From the NCBI RefSeq assembly GCF_001654495.1, contig NZ_CP015849.1, positions 5,993,001 to 6,057,000 on the forward strand: a stretch of DNA of 64,000 nucleotides. The letters are read 5' to 3'. Of the stretch, positions 42,321 to 51,005 are shown piece by piece. The notes below the pieces were generated by a model. The model did no database searches. It was not told the origin of the DNA and worked only from the letters and a program-made list of their open reading frames with translations. Each line of letters opens with the position of its first letter. The stretch's first letter is position 1. Made by a program: the position numbers and the translations under genes. Origin of the DNA: Streptomyces sp. SAT1 (GTDB taxonomy: Bacteria; Actinomycetota; Actinomycetes; Streptomycetales; Streptomycetaceae).

Positions 42321-43795
42321 TCGGCGTTCCCCTCGCTGTTCTCCCGGCCCCTGGCCGCGGCCTCGGTGCCGGTGCCGGTGCCGGTGGCCTCGGTGTTCCC
42401 GGCCGCCCTGTCCGTCCCGGCCGCCCCGTCAAGACCTCGCCGCTCGGTGCGCCAGGGCAGGATCCACACCGCGAGCGCGCTCGCCACGGCCAGGGCGACC
42501 AGCGCCGCGGCCAGCGCGGTGCGCAGTCCCCACAGCGACCAGCAGGCCCCGAACAGCACCGAGGCGGCCAGCGCGGCCACCGACTGGGCGGTCTGGATCA
42601 GGGACAGGCCGCCCGCCCGCAGCCGCTCGGGCACCATCGGGCCGACCGCGGCCATCAGCACCCCGTCCGTCGAGGCGTAGAACACGCCGTGCAGGGCCAG
42701 CACCGCGACGATCGGCGCGATCCCGCCCCACGGCAGGAACAGCAGCAGACAGCCCGCCAGCAGCGCGACATGACCGGCCGCGAACACCCGCAGCCGGCCC
42801 ACCCGGTCGGCCAGCCGGCCCATGGGCACCGCGAGCAGCAGATAGCCGCCCGCCGTGCCGAGCGGCAGCAGCGGGAAGTACTGCTCGGGCACGCCCAGCC
42901 GCTCCTGGAGGAGCAGATAGACGAACGAGTCGCCGATGACCACCGCGGACAGGAGCACCGCGGCCAGGCCCACCCGCAGATAGGCGCGATGGCGCAGCAG
43001 CGCCAGCACATCGCGCAGGCCCGCCCGTTCGGCGGGAGCTCCGGCGGATGCCGGGGTGCGCCGCTCGCGGACCAGCAGGACCAGCATCAGCACACCGAGC
43101 GCGGCGATGCCGAAGCTCACCACGAACACGGTGTCGTAGCGGCCGGGCGTGGCCAGCAGCAGCGCGAAGGCCACCAGCGGACCGAGGAAGGCGCCCACGG
43201 TGTCCAGCGCCCGGTGCACGCCGAAGGAGCGGCCCAGGGCCTGCGGGGTGCTGCTCAGCGAGATCAGCGCGTCGCGCGGGCCGGTGCGCAGGCCCTTGCC
43301 GGTGCGGTCGGCGGCGATCACGGCACCGAGCACCGGCACCGAGGAACCCGCCGCCAGCAGGCCCAGTTTGCACACCGCGGAGAGCGCGTAGCCGCCGCCC
43401 GCGACCAGTTTGCGGCGCTGCCAGCGGTCGGCCGCGTGCCCGCCGGCCACCCGCACCAGCGCGGTCACCCCGACGTACATGCCGTTGAGCGCGCCGAACT
43501 GGAGGGGGCTGAGGCCCAGGGTGAAGATGACGTACATGGGCAGCACCGCGGTGATCATCTCGGAGGAGATGTCGGTGACCAGGCTGACCGAGCCGAGCGC
43601 GAGCACATTGGGGGAGACCCGGGCGGTGGCGCGGGTCCGGGCCGCGGCCTTCGGCGGGGCCCCCGGTTCCGCCGGTGCTCCCGGTCCGGCCGGTCCTTCC
43701 GGACCTGCGGCGGTGGTGGCGGTGGTCGTGTCGGGGTCGGTGCCGGTTCGGGGGGAGCGGGGGGTCGCGGTCGCCCGGCTCGATGAGATGTACAT
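42317..43795 (-). CDS. Major facilitator superfamily transporter
   Basis: A 492-residue MFS protein with about 12 transmembrane segments between residues 60 and 450. Conserved elements are MYVGVTALVRVAGGHAADRW with RRK (motif A) and a second copy MGRLADRVGRLRVF. The ends are disordered and Pro/Gly/Thr-rich. The substrate is unknown. The word RTGKGLRTGPRDALIS resembles a group of uncharacterised actinobacterial MFS exporters. It is co-transcribed with the TolB-like gene. Confidence 0.83.
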   Translation of the reverse strand: MYISSSRATATPRSPRTGTDPDTTTATTAAGPEGPAGPGAPAEPGAPPKAAARTRATARVSPNVLALGSVSLVTDISSEMITAVLPMYVIFTLGLSPLQFGALNGMYVGVTALVRVAGGHAADRWQRRKLVAGGGYALSAVCKLGLLAAGSSVPVLGAVIAADRTGKGLRTGPRDALISLSSTPQALGRSFGVHRALDTVGAFLGPLVAFALLLATPGRYDTVFVVSFGIAALGVLMLVLLVRERRTPASAGAPAERAGLRDVLALLRHRAYLRVGLAAVLLSAVVIGDSFVYLLLQERLGVPEQYFPLLPLGTAGGYLLLAVPMGRLADRVGRLRVFAAGHVALLAGCLLLFLPWGGIAPIVAVLALHGVFYASTDGVLMAAVGPMVPERLRAGGLSLIQTAQSVAALAASVLFGACWSLWGLRTALAAALVALAVASALAVWILPWRTERRGLDGAAGTDRAAGNTEATGTGTGTEAAARGRENSEGNAE

Positions 43796-43894
43796 GGCTG
43801 ACGTGTCCTCTCGTGCCTGTCCCGTCGTGGGGGGTGTCGCCCGGACAGGGGCCCGCCGGCGCGGCGGCCGGCGGGCCCGGGGCGTGCGGTCGGG

Positions 43895-46006
43895 TCAGCC
43901 GTCGATCTCGTACGGGTCGCCGTAGACCTTCCACTTCAGCGGCGGGTTCAGCCGGAGGTTGCCGGCCTTGAGGAAGACACGCTGCTCGGTGTCGACCCTG
44001 CTGGTGTCGCTGTGCGCCTCCTCGGTCTTCATCGCGGCCACCCGCGCGTCCAGGAACGCGTTCAGGTACGCCGTCTCGTCACCGCCCTGGGACGGCGGCT
44101 TGGCGTGCCGCAGCGCGGTCGCCCGGATGCCGCCGAAGCTGGTCGCGTCGTCGCCGGGACCGTGCATCACGATCGCGTCGTAGTACGCGAACTGGCCCAG
44201 CGCCTGGAGCCCGTCGGCCTTGGCCTGCCGGACGGCCGGGTCGAAGTAGACCCGGTCGCGCTCGTCGTCCTGCGCCTGCCGGAACACGGCGTCCTTGGCC
44301 GCGGTGTGCCAGGCCGAGACGAACGCCGAGCCCAGACCGGAGTGCGAGTCGCTGCCGTTGACCTTGCGCAGCGCGGGCAGGTACTTCGCCAGCGCGTTGT
44401 CCGGCTTCAGGTCGGTGTAGTGCTCGACCAGGTCGAGCATGTCGCCGGTGCCCGAGCAGAAGCCGACGATGCCCCCGGTGTAGCCGCGGCCGTCGTCGAT
44501 GTCCTCGATGTAGGTGTACTGGGCCTTCCAGTCCAGGGAGGAGTTCTCCGCGCTGGAGACCAGCTCCATCGCGATCTCCTTCTTGGCCGGGTCGGTCAGG
44601 TCGGCCCCGGACTCCACCGGCGGCGTGGTGGAGGAGCCCGCCTTGCCGTACACCTCGAAGCCGTACAGCGAATACCCGTACGACGTACCGCGCTTGGTGC
44701 CGTTCACGCGCACGTACCGGCCGTTCCCGCTGACCGTGAGGTCGTCGGTGCCGCCGTCGCCGCTGGTCGTGGAGTACACCGTCGACCAGGAGGAGCCGTC
44801 CTTCGAGGTCTGCACCGTGTACGCCTTGGCGTAGGCGTCCTCCCAGGTGAGCTTCACCCGGTTGATGTCGGTGTCCGCGCCCAGGTCCACCTGGATCCAC
44901 TGCGGGTCCGAACCCTCCTTGCTGGCCCAGCGGGTGGCCGGATCACCGTCCACCGCCTTGGCGCCCGAGTAGGAGGTGCTCTCGGTGGAGGAGGTCTTGG
45001 TGGGCCGGTTCAGCGCCAGGTCGTCCGAGGAGCCGGGCGGGGTGCTGCCGCCGCCGTCCCAGATGTCGGTGAGCGGCTGGCGCGAGGCCGCCTCGCCCAG
45101 CGCGGGCAGCCCGTGCATGTCCTCCAGGGTGCGCAGCAGCGAGTAGAGGTCGCCGCGGCTCTTGCCCTTGTAGCCCTGCTTGACATGGGCGCCGACCACC
45201 AGCGTCGGGATGTGGTTGACGTCGTCGTCGCTGTCGTCCTCGTCCCAGGTCAGCACCAGCGCGCTGTTGTGTGTCCTGGCCCACTGGACATACCCGTCCA
45301 GGTTCTTGCGCAGCCAGTCGTCGCCCTCGCGCACGGTGCCGTCGTGCATGTCGTTGGTGAGGTTCGGCGTCACGAACGAGACGTCGGGCAGCTTGCTGTA
45401 GTCCGAGGGGAAGCGGCTCATGCGCAGGTTGGAGGAGGCCGGGACGTTCTTGAAGTCGACCCAGCCGTTGTGCTTGCGCGCGTAGCCGCTGTCGCCGTCG
45501 TCACCGCAGTCCTTCGACCCGTCGGACGGCAGGTCCTCGGAGTAGCCCACGAACGTCTTGCCGTGGGTGAGGAGTTGGTTGCCGAGGTTGTCGGAGGAGT
45601 AGTCGTGCGGGCAGTCGTCGTCCTTGATGCCGTGCGTGGAACCCGAGAAGAGCGCCACGTAGTTGCCCTGGCTGGGGTGGACGACGCCGTGGAAGTCGGA
45701 GAACGAAGCGCCCTGCTTGGCCAGGGAGTTGATGTACGGCGCCTGGGAGCTGCCGATCACGTCCTCGTAGAACTTGTTCTCCTCCATGACCACCACGACG
45801 TGGTCGAGCTTGGGGACACCGCTCGCGGTGAACGTCGCGGGCACGGCGGCGGACGCTGCGGACGGTTCGGCCTGCGCGCTGGGGGCGCCGGCCGCGGCGG
45901 TCAGGCCGAGCAGGGCCAGCGCCATGCTCGTGCCGGCCGCGACGGCGGTGCGCCGGGCACGGCGGCCGGGGCGCACGGGCGGCCTCAGGGGTGGGGTAGG
46001 CGTCAT
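43895..46006 (-). CDS. Secreted fusion: acid phosphatase-type phosphoesterase + discoidin (F5/8C) + GH46 chitosanase
   Basis: A 703-residue exported protein. A twin-arginine-like signal (GRRARRTAVAAG) ends near AQA at 44-46. Residues ~66-315 form an alkaline/acid phosphatase (phosphoesterase) domain: LDHVVVVMEENKFYEDVIG, HPSQGNYVALFSGSTHG, LVLTWDEDDSD. Residues ~325-455 are a discoidin/CBM32 domain (AVDGDPATRWAS, PQWIQVDLG). Residues ~468-703 are a complete GH46 chitosanase. Glu487 and Asp505 correspond to the catalytic Glu22/Asp40 of the Streptomyces N174 enzyme. GGAG precedes ATG at 46006. A chitosanase-type operator lies about 350 bp upstream. Confidence 0.92.
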   Translation of the reverse strand: MTPTPPLRPPVRPGRRARRTAVAAGTSMALALLGLTAAAGAPSAQAEPSAASAAVPATFTASGVPKLDHVVVVMEENKFYEDVIGSSQAPYINSLAKQGASFSDFHGVVHPSQGNYVALFSGSTHGIKDDDCPHDYSSDNLGNQLLTHGKTFVGYSEDLPSDGSKDCGDDGDSGYARKHNGWVDFKNVPASSNLRMSRFPSDYSKLPDVSFVTPNLTNDMHDGTVREGDDWLRKNLDGYVQWARTHNSALVLTWDEDDSDDDVNHIPTLVVGAHVKQGYKGKSRGDLYSLLRTLEDMHGLPALGEAASRQPLTDIWDGGGSTPPGSSDDLALNRPTKTSSTESTSYSGAKAVDGDPATRWASKEGSDPQWIQVDLGADTDINRVKLTWEDAYAKAYTVQTSKDGSSWSTVYSTTSGDGGTDDLTVSGNGRYVRVNGTKRGTSYGYSLYGFEVYGKAGSSTTPPVESGADLTDPAKKEIAMELVSSAENSSLDWKAQYTYIEDIDDGRGYTGGIVGFCSGTGDMLDLVEHYTDLKPDNALAKYLPALRKVNGSDSHSGLGSAFVSAWHTAAKDAVFRQAQDDERDRVYFDPAVRQAKADGLQALGQFAYYDAIVMHGPGDDATSFGGIRATALRHAKPPSQGGDETAYLNAFLDARVAAMKTEEAHSDTSRVDTEQRVFLKAGNLRLNPPLKWKVYGDPYEIDG

Positions 46007-46353
46007 GCTGATCTCCTTGAGGAGGGGCGAGGGGCCCCCGGACAACAGAGGTGAGCAGCGCCTGGGCGACTTGCGGCAGGCCGGGGTCCGGTGCGGCGCG
46101 GTGTGGGGGTGCGTCGCGGGACGTGCGCGTGCAGCAACAGGCAAGGAAAGCGGCATGGGACCGCGGACGGCCGGGGCACCACTGTCCGCACGGGTGCGGA
46201 CGGGTGAGCGCGTCGGGTTCGGAACGTCCGCGCCAGGCCGCCGACGGAATAGGTACGCCCTGTGGCGCGCGCCTGTCAACGGTCCCGGCGGATCCCGTGG
46301 GCATCCGGTCGTATCCCTTGACGGGGCGGGTCCGGTTTCAGTATCCCTCTTCT

Positions 46354-46372
46354 GTTAGGAAAGTTTCCTGAC
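46354..46372. promoter_or_regulatory. CsnR-box-like operator upstream of the chitosanase fusion
   Basis: GTTAGGAAAGTTTCCTGAC contains the perfect palindrome AGGAAA-G-TTTCCT (46357-46369), extending to 8 of 9 matched arm positions. As I recall, the same AGGAAAGTTTCCT palindrome is the conserved operator of Streptomyces chitosanase genes, bound by the ROK-family repressor CsnR. Its presence before a gene with a GH46 domain is strong contextual support. The distance to the start codon (about 350 bp) implies a long leader. Confidence 0.65.
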
Positions 46373-46526
46373 ACCCGGAACCCTCCGGGCCCGACCGTGG
46401 ATCCCGCCGTGTGGGGGCGGGAGAACGGGCAGGCCGGGCGCGTGGCGACCGTCGCCCCGGCCTGCCCCGCACCACGACGCACCGCACCGCGCCGCCCTGT
46501 TCCGCGCCGTCCTCGCCTCCTCCCGC

Positions 46527-46598
46527 CTCCCCTCCCTCTTCCCTCCTCCCCCCTCCTCTCTTCTTCTCTTCCCCTCTCCTCTTCTTCTCTTCTCTTCG
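46527..46598 (+). repeat. 72-base uninterrupted pyrimidine tract
   Basis: All bases from 46527 to 46598 are C or T, moving from C-rich to CTTCTT-rich words. This is far from the base use of the surrounding genome. Similar tracts lie at 49949-49978 and 55172-55221 (purine on this strand). Confidence 0.85.
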
Positions 46599-46718
46599 CG
46601 CGCGTCCGCGCGCCTCGGCCCCGCCGGGCAGCCGCCCGGCGGGCGCTCACGCCTGCCCTGCCGCGGCCGGTCCGCTCCCTCCTCCCTTGACGCCTCTCGG
46701 GCGCCCGCTTACATTGCT

Positions 46719-46755
46719 TCCAGATCGTAGAAACTACTTTCCGCTATACGGAAGT
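46719..46755. promoter_or_regulatory. gcl operator cluster (TTCCG-N5-CGGAA type)
   Basis: ACTTCCGCTATACGGAAGT at 46737-46755 is a perfect 7-bp inverted repeat around CTATA. A degenerate copy TTCCA-GATCG-TAGAA is centred 20 bp upstream (46719-46733), and an extra half-site CGGAAG lies at 46757-46762. The same TTCCG-N5-CGGAA motif precedes hyi. From memory, gcl and hyi-glxR of S. coelicolor are controlled by the IclR-type repressor AllR, so this may be its site. Confidence 0.65.
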
Positions 46756-46838
46756 ACGGAAGAAGCTCACCGCGGGGCGCGACGGAGTGCGAATCCGGCA
46801 GCCGAGACAGCAGAAGACAGCCGAAGCAGGAGTACTCG

Positions 46839-48623
46839 ATGGCTCGAATGACCGCTGCCCGCGCGGCAGTTGAGATCCTCAAGCGCGAGGGCGTCACGGA
46901 CGCGTTCGGTGTGCCGGGCGCGGCGATCAACCCCTTCTACGCGGCGCTCAAGGCCTCCGGAGGCATCGGCCACACCCTCGCCCGCCATGTCGAGGGCGCC
47001 TCGCACATGGCCGAGGGCTACACCCGCACCCACCCGGGCAACATCGGCGTCTGCATCGGCACCTCGGGACCGGCCGGCACCGACATGATCACCGGCCTCT
47101 ACTCGGCCATCGGGGACTCCATCCCGATCCTGTGCATCACGGGCCAGGCCCCGACCGCGGTGATCCACAAGGAGGACTTCCAGGCCGTCGACATCGCCTC
47201 CATCGCCAAGCCGGTGACCAAGATGGCCGTCACCGTCCTGGAGGCCGCCCAGGTCCCGGGCGTCTTCCAGCAGGCGTTCCACCTGATGCGCTCCGGCCGC
47301 CCCGGCCCGGTCCTCATCGACCTGCCGATCGACGTCCAGCTCACCGAGATCGAGTTCGACCCGGACACCTACGAGCCGCTGCCCGTCTACAAGCCGGCCG
47401 CCAGCCGCGCCCAGATCGAGAAGGCGATCGGCATGCTGACCGCCTCCGAACGGCCGCTGATCGTGGCCGGCGGCGGAATCATCAACGCCGACGCCGCCGA
47501 CCTCCTGGTCGAGTTCGCCGAGCTGACCGGCACCCCGGTCGTGCCGACCCTGATGGGCTGGGGCATCCTCCCCGACGACCACGAGCTGAACGCCGGCATG
47601 GTCGGCCTCCAGACCTCGCACCGCTACGGCAACTCGACCTTCCTGGAGTCCGACTTCGTCCTCGGCATCGGCAACCGCTGGGCCAACCGCCACACCGGCA
47701 AGCTCGACGTCTACACCGCCGGGCGCACCTTCGTCCACGTCGACGTCGAACCGACCCAGATCGGCAAGATCTTCGCCCCGGACTACGGCATCGCCTCCGA
47801 CGCCAAGGCCGCGCTGAAGCTGTTCGTCGAGGTGGCCCGGGAGCTGAAGGCGGCCGGCAGGCTGCCCGACCGCTCCGCCTGGGCCGCCGCCGCGCAGGAG
47901 CGCAAGGCCACCCTCCAGCGCCGTACGCACTTCGACGACATCCCGATCAAGCCGCAGCGCGTCTACGAGGAGATGAACAAGGCCTTCGGCCCGGAGACGC
48001 GCTACGTCTCCACCATCGGCCTCTCCCAGATCGCCGGCGCCCAGATGCTGCACGTCTACCGGCCGCGGCACTGGATCAACTGCGGTCAGGCCGGACCGCT
48101 CGGCTGGACCGTCCCGGCCGCCCTCGGCGTCGCCAAGGCCGACCCGGAGTCCCCGGTCGTGGCCCTCTCCGGCGACTACGACTTCCAGTTCATGCTGGAG
48201 GAACTGGCCGTGGGCGCGCAGCACAAGATCCCCTACATCCACGTCCTGGTGAACAACTCCTACCTGGGCCTGATCCGGCAGGCGCAGCGGGCGTTCGACA
48301 TCGACTTCCAGGTCAAGCTGGAGTTCGAGAACATCAACGCTCCCGAGCTGGGCGTCTACGGCGTCGACCACGTCCGGGTCGCCGAGGGCCTGGGCTGCAA
48401 GGCGATCCGGGTCACCGACCCGAACGAACTGGGCGCCGCTTTCGAGGAGGCCAAGAAGCTCGCCGCCGAGCACCGGGTGCCGGTCGTCGTCGAGGCGATC
48501 CTGGAGCGCGTCACCAACATCTCCATGTCGGGCACCAACGACATCAGCAACGTCGTGGAGTTCGAGGAACTGGCCACCGAGCCGCAGCACGCGCCCACGG
48601 CCCTCAAGCCGCTGAAGGTCTGA
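46839..48623 (+). CDS. gcl: Glyoxylate carboligase (tartronate-semialdehyde synthase)
   Basis: A 594-residue thiamine-diphosphate enzyme that joins two glyoxylates to tartronate semialdehyde and CO2. The Gcl hallmark is present: valine (Val51, in RHVEGASHMAEGY) replaces the usual catalytic Glu of the family. The cofactor motif is GDYDFQFMLEELAVGAQHK. AGGAG precedes ATG at 46839. It works with Hyi and GlxR encoded at 57163-58934 to turn allantoin-derived glyoxylate into glycerate. Its 3' end is tandemly duplicated beyond the stop codon. Confidence 0.95.
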   Translation: MARMTAARAAVEILKREGVTDAFGVPGAAINPFYAALKASGGIGHTLARHVEGASHMAEGYTRTHPGNIGVCIGTSGPAGTDMITGLYSAIGDSIPILCITGQAPTAVIHKEDFQAVDIASIAKPVTKMAVTVLEAAQVPGVFQQAFHLMRSGRPGPVLIDLPIDVQLTEIEFDPDTYEPLPVYKPAASRAQIEKAIGMLTASERPLIVAGGGIINADAADLLVEFAELTGTPVVPTLMGWGILPDDHELNAGMVGLQTSHRYGNSTFLESDFVLGIGNRWANRHTGKLDVYTAGRTFVHVDVEPTQIGKIFAPDYGIASDAKAALKLFVEVARELKAAGRLPDRSAWAAAAQERKATLQRRTHFDDIPIKPQRVYEEMNKAFGPETRYVSTIGLSQIAGAQMLHVYRPRHWINCGQAGPLGWTVPAALGVAKADPESPVVALSGDYDFQFMLEELAVGAQHKIPYIHVLVNNSYLGLIRQAQRAFDIDFQVKLEFENINAPELGVYGVDHVRVAEGLGCKAIRVTDPNELGAAFEEAKKLAAEHRVPVVVEAILERVTNISMSGTNDISNVVEFEELATEPQHAPTALKPLKV

Positions 48624-48700
48624 GCACGGCCCTCAAGCCACTGAGGGTCTGAGCACGCCGTCGAGCCGCTGAAGGTCTGAGCACGGCCGTCGAGCCGGGC
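48597..48700 (+). repeat. Tandem copies of the gcl 3' end
   Basis: A 29-bp unit that includes the last codons and stop of gcl occurs at 48597-48625, 48626-48654 and 48655-48682 (28 bp), with a partial fourth copy. Each of the first three contains GGTCTGAGC. The second forms a hairpin, CCCTCA-agccac-TGAGGG (48630-48647). Confidence 0.85.
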
Positions 48701-48737
48701 GACGTCCGGGCGGTGCCGAAGGGTCCGCGTGAGACGG

Positions 48738-48776
48738 CGACGGCCCGCCGCGCCCGTGCGGGGCGGCGGGCCGTCG
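48738..48776. terminator. Bidirectional hairpin between gcl and the monooxygenase gene
   Basis: CGACGGCCCGCCGC at 48738-48751 pairs perfectly with 48763-48776 across an 11-base loop. The flanking genes converge here. Confidence 0.8.
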
Positions 48777-48796
48777 GTCGTACCCGGCCGGGCCGG

Positions 48797-49930
48797 TCAG
48801 TAGGGCTTGACCAGGACGTGCGCGGCGCCCGGGACGCCCACCTTCAGCAGCTCGTCCTCCTCGGGCGTCGTCGCGGCGCCCATCTCCTGCTTGAGCACCG
48901 CGCGCGAGAGCGCCTGCACCCACATGGCCCGGGGCCGGCGCCGCTCCTCCCACGCCTTGAGCGCGCCGGGCACATCGGCCTGGGCGTCCAGCGCGTGGGC
49001 CAGCACCACCGCGTCCTCGACCGCCATGGCCGCGCCCTGGGCCAGGTGCGGGGTGCTCGCGTGCGCCGCGTCACCGGCCAGCACGACCCGGCCCACGTGC
49101 CACGCCTCCTCGACCGTCACCTGGGAGATGCGGGAGTAGACCACACCGGCGGGGTCGGTGACCGAGGCGAGCGCCTGGGCCACGGGGCCCGAGAAGGCGG
49201 CCAGCCGCTCCCGCAACTGCTCCAGGGCGCGCTCCGGGTCCGGCCGGAAGTCCTCGGCCTCGGCGAACACCGCGCCCAGGTACATCAGTTCGTCCGTGAT
49301 CGGGGTGAGCAGCGCCTTCGCCTCCTGCCCGGCGACCCCCATCACCACACCCCGCACCTCGGGCAGCCGCGGCACGGTCACCCGCCAGTTGGCGAACCCC
49401 GTGTACTGCGGGGTGTACCGGTCGCCGTACAGCCGGGAGCGCAGCGGCGAGCCGATGCCGTCGAAACCGACCACCAGGTCCCAGCGGCCCGAGGAGCCGT
49501 CCGACAGGGTGACGTCGACGCCCGCGCCGTCGTCGGTGAGTTCGGTGATGGTGGCCGAGAAGCGGATCGTGGCGCCGGCCGCCGTCGCCGCGGCGCCGAG
49601 CACCCGGGCCAGTGCCGGGCGCGGGATGCCGTTGTTGGACGGGGTGTCGCCCATGCGCGGCTGCGGTATCTCGGCCAGGGTGGTGCCCGTCGGGTCGGCG
49701 ATGGTGAGCACCTCCCACTCGAAGCCGGCCCGCAGGCAGTCGTCGAGCACCCCGATCTCGTCCATGGCGTGCAGCGCGTTGGACGGCTGGATGATGCCGA
49801 CCCCGAGCGCGTCCAGTTCGTGCCGGGCCTCGACCACCTCCACGGTGTGACCGCGCCGGGCCAGCGCCGTGGCCAGAGTGAGTCCGCCGATGCCACCACC
49901 GTGGATCAGCACGTGCAGGGGTGTCGTCAT
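48797..49930 (-). CDS. FAD-dependent monooxygenase
   Basis: A 377-residue aromatic-hydroxylase-type flavoprotein with the Rossmann GGGIGGLTLATALARRG, the DG motif VVGFDGIGSPLRSRL and the GD motif VVLAGDAAHASTPHLAQGA. The natural substrate is unknown. Urate hydroxylase (HpxO) belongs to this superfamily, but a uricase is already present, so that role is not favoured. GGAG stands 11 bases before ATG at 49930. It lies 92 bp downstream of the conservon genes on the same strand and could be in their transcript. Confidence 0.85.
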   Translation of the reverse strand: MTTPLHVLIHGGGIGGLTLATALARRGHTVEVVEARHELDALGVGIIQPSNALHAMDEIGVLDDCLRAGFEWEVLTIADPTGTTLAEIPQPRMGDTPSNNGIPRPALARVLGAAATAAGATIRFSATITELTDDGAGVDVTLSDGSSGRWDLVVGFDGIGSPLRSRLYGDRYTPQYTGFANWRVTVPRLPEVRGVVMGVAGQEAKALLTPITDELMYLGAVFAEAEDFRPDPERALEQLRERLAAFSGPVAQALASVTDPAGVVYSRISQVTVEEAWHVGRVVLAGDAAHASTPHLAQGAAMAVEDAVVLAHALDAQADVPGALKAWEERRRPRAMWVQALSRAVLKQEMGAATTPEEDELLKVGVPGAAHVLVKPY

Positions 49931-49948
49931 CTCGGGTGTCTCCAGAAC

Positions 49949-50017
49949 GAGGAAGAGGGAAAGAGAAGAAGAGGGGAGCGACGAGGGGAACAGGGGGAAC
50001 AGAAGGAACGGGAGGGG
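49949..50017. repeat. Purine-rich tract between cvnD and the monooxygenase gene
   Basis: Bases 49949-49978 are 30 uninterrupted purines on the plus strand, continuing with a few interruptions to about 50017. On the coding strand of the downstream gene it is therefore pyrimidine-rich, as in the other two tracts of this window. Confidence 0.75.
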
Positions 50018-50021
50018 CGGC

Positions 50022-50591
50022 TCAGCCGGCCGGGACCGGCAGGCTCATCAGGTGGTCGACCAGGGCGAGCAGCGTCTCCTTGGCGAACTCGCGCTGCCTG
50101 ACGTCGCCGATCAGCAGCGGGACCTGCGGATCGAGGTCGAGCGCCGTCCTGATCTCCACCGCCGTACGGGTGTTGTGGCCGTGGAAGCAGTTGATGGTGA
50201 CCACGAACGGAATGCCCCGGCTCTCGAAGAAGTCGATCGAGGCGAAGCTGGTCTCCAGACGCCGGGTGTCCGCGATGACGACACCGCCGAGGGCGCCGTT
50301 GACGAGGTCGTTCCACATGAACCAGAAGCGTTCCTGGCCCGGGGTGCCGAAGAGGTAGACGACGACCTCGTCGCTGATCGTGATGCGTCCGAAGTCCAGG
50401 GCGACGGTCGTCGTCTCCTTCTCGCGGATGCCCGCGAGGTCGTCGACGCCGACGCTGGCCTGCGTCATGTACTCCTCGGTGCGCAGCGGAGTGACCTCGC
50501 TGACCGCGCCCACCAGGGTGGTCTTGCCGACGCCGAACCCGCCGGCGACAAGGATCTTGACGGCGGCGGGGTCCGCCTGTCTGTTGCTCAT
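50022..50591 (-). CDS. cvnD: Conservon GTP-binding protein (CvnD-like)
   Basis: A 189-residue small GTPase-like ATP/GTP-binding protein. The P-loop is GGFGVGKTTL, followed by the switch-like region GTPGQERFWFMWNDL and the conserved VVIADTRRLETSF and VVTINCFHG. CvnD proteins form a membrane-associated complex with CvnA-C that resembles a eukaryotic G-protein-coupled module. The gene order A-B-C-D is complete here. It begins 6 bp after cvnC. Confidence 0.92.
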   Translation of the reverse strand: MSNRQADPAAVKILVAGGFGVGKTTLVGAVSEVTPLRTEEYMTQASVGVDDLAGIREKETTTVALDFGRITISDEVVVYLFGTPGQERFWFMWNDLVNGALGGVVIADTRRLETSFASIDFFESRGIPFVVTINCFHGHNTRTAVEIRTALDLDPQVPLLIGDVRQREFAKETLLALVDHLMSLPVPAG

Positions 50592-50597
50592 GGTGTT

Positions 50598-51005
50598 CTA
50601 CAGTCTCCGAAGTCCGTCACGGACGGCGGCCAGCAGCCGCCGGTCTGCGCCGCCCGCCGCCCACGCCACCGAGATCGGCGCGCGGGCGCCCAGCAGGCCC
50701 TGGCTGACCAGGTCGCCCACCAGGATCTTGGTCACCGACACGGGCAGATCGAGCCCGGCGGCGACCTCCGCCACGGCGACGGGGCGGCGGCAGCGGGCGA
50801 GGATGAGCCGGTGCTCCGGCTGGAGCCTGCCCGGACGCAGCGGGGCGCCCCGCTCGTCGAGGGGTTCGTCCAGCGTGCTGAGCACCGTGATCAGGGTCAG
50901 GTCGTCGCGTTCGGGAGCGGTCCGGCCGCGGGTGATGGTGTAGGGGCGCACCATGCTCTCCTCGGCGTCGTCCCCCGTGTCCTCGTGCTCCCAGTGCGTG
51001 TTCAC
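50598..51005 (-). CDS. cvnC: Conservon DUF742 protein (CvnC-like)
   Basis: A 135-residue DUF742 protein with MVRPYTITRGRTAPERDDL and a winged-helix-like C-terminal part (HRLILARCRRPVAVAEVAAG, VSVTKILVGDLVSQGLL). CvnC is the fixed third member of conservons; it probably bridges the roadblock protein and the GTPase. GTG at 51005 overlaps the cvnB stop. Confidence 0.9.
   Translation of the reverse strand: MNTHWEHEDTGDDAEESMVRPYTITRGRTAPERDDLTLITVLSTLDEPLDERGAPLRPGRLQPEHRLILARCRRPVAVAEVAAGLDLPVSVTKILVGDLVSQGLLGARAPISVAWAAGGADRRLLAAVRDGLRRL

Larger units (their letters stand above)
46007..46838. other. 832-bp divergent gap before the chitosanase fusion and gcl; regulatory, no gene seen
   Basis: It holds a palindromic chitosanase-type operator (46354-46372), a 72-base uninterrupted pyrimidine run (46527-46598) and a palindrome cluster before gcl (46719-46755). 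A plus-strand promoter-like pair, TTGACG at 46318 and TATCCC at 46342 (18-bp spacing), lies just before the first operator, facing gcl. The minus strand is open upstream of 46006 but looks like non-coding leader. Confidence 0.55.

Noticed and set aside
46007..46279. N-terminal extension of the phosphoesterase-chitosanase frame
   Set aside because: The frame is open upstream, but ATG at 46006 has a good ribosome site directly before a classic signal peptide; the extension is Arg/Pro-rich.
48797..49930. Urate hydroxylase (HpxO) role for the flavin monooxygenase
   Set aside because: The superfamily is right, but a full uricase operon is present and no HpxO-specific motif is recognised; kept as generic monooxygenase.
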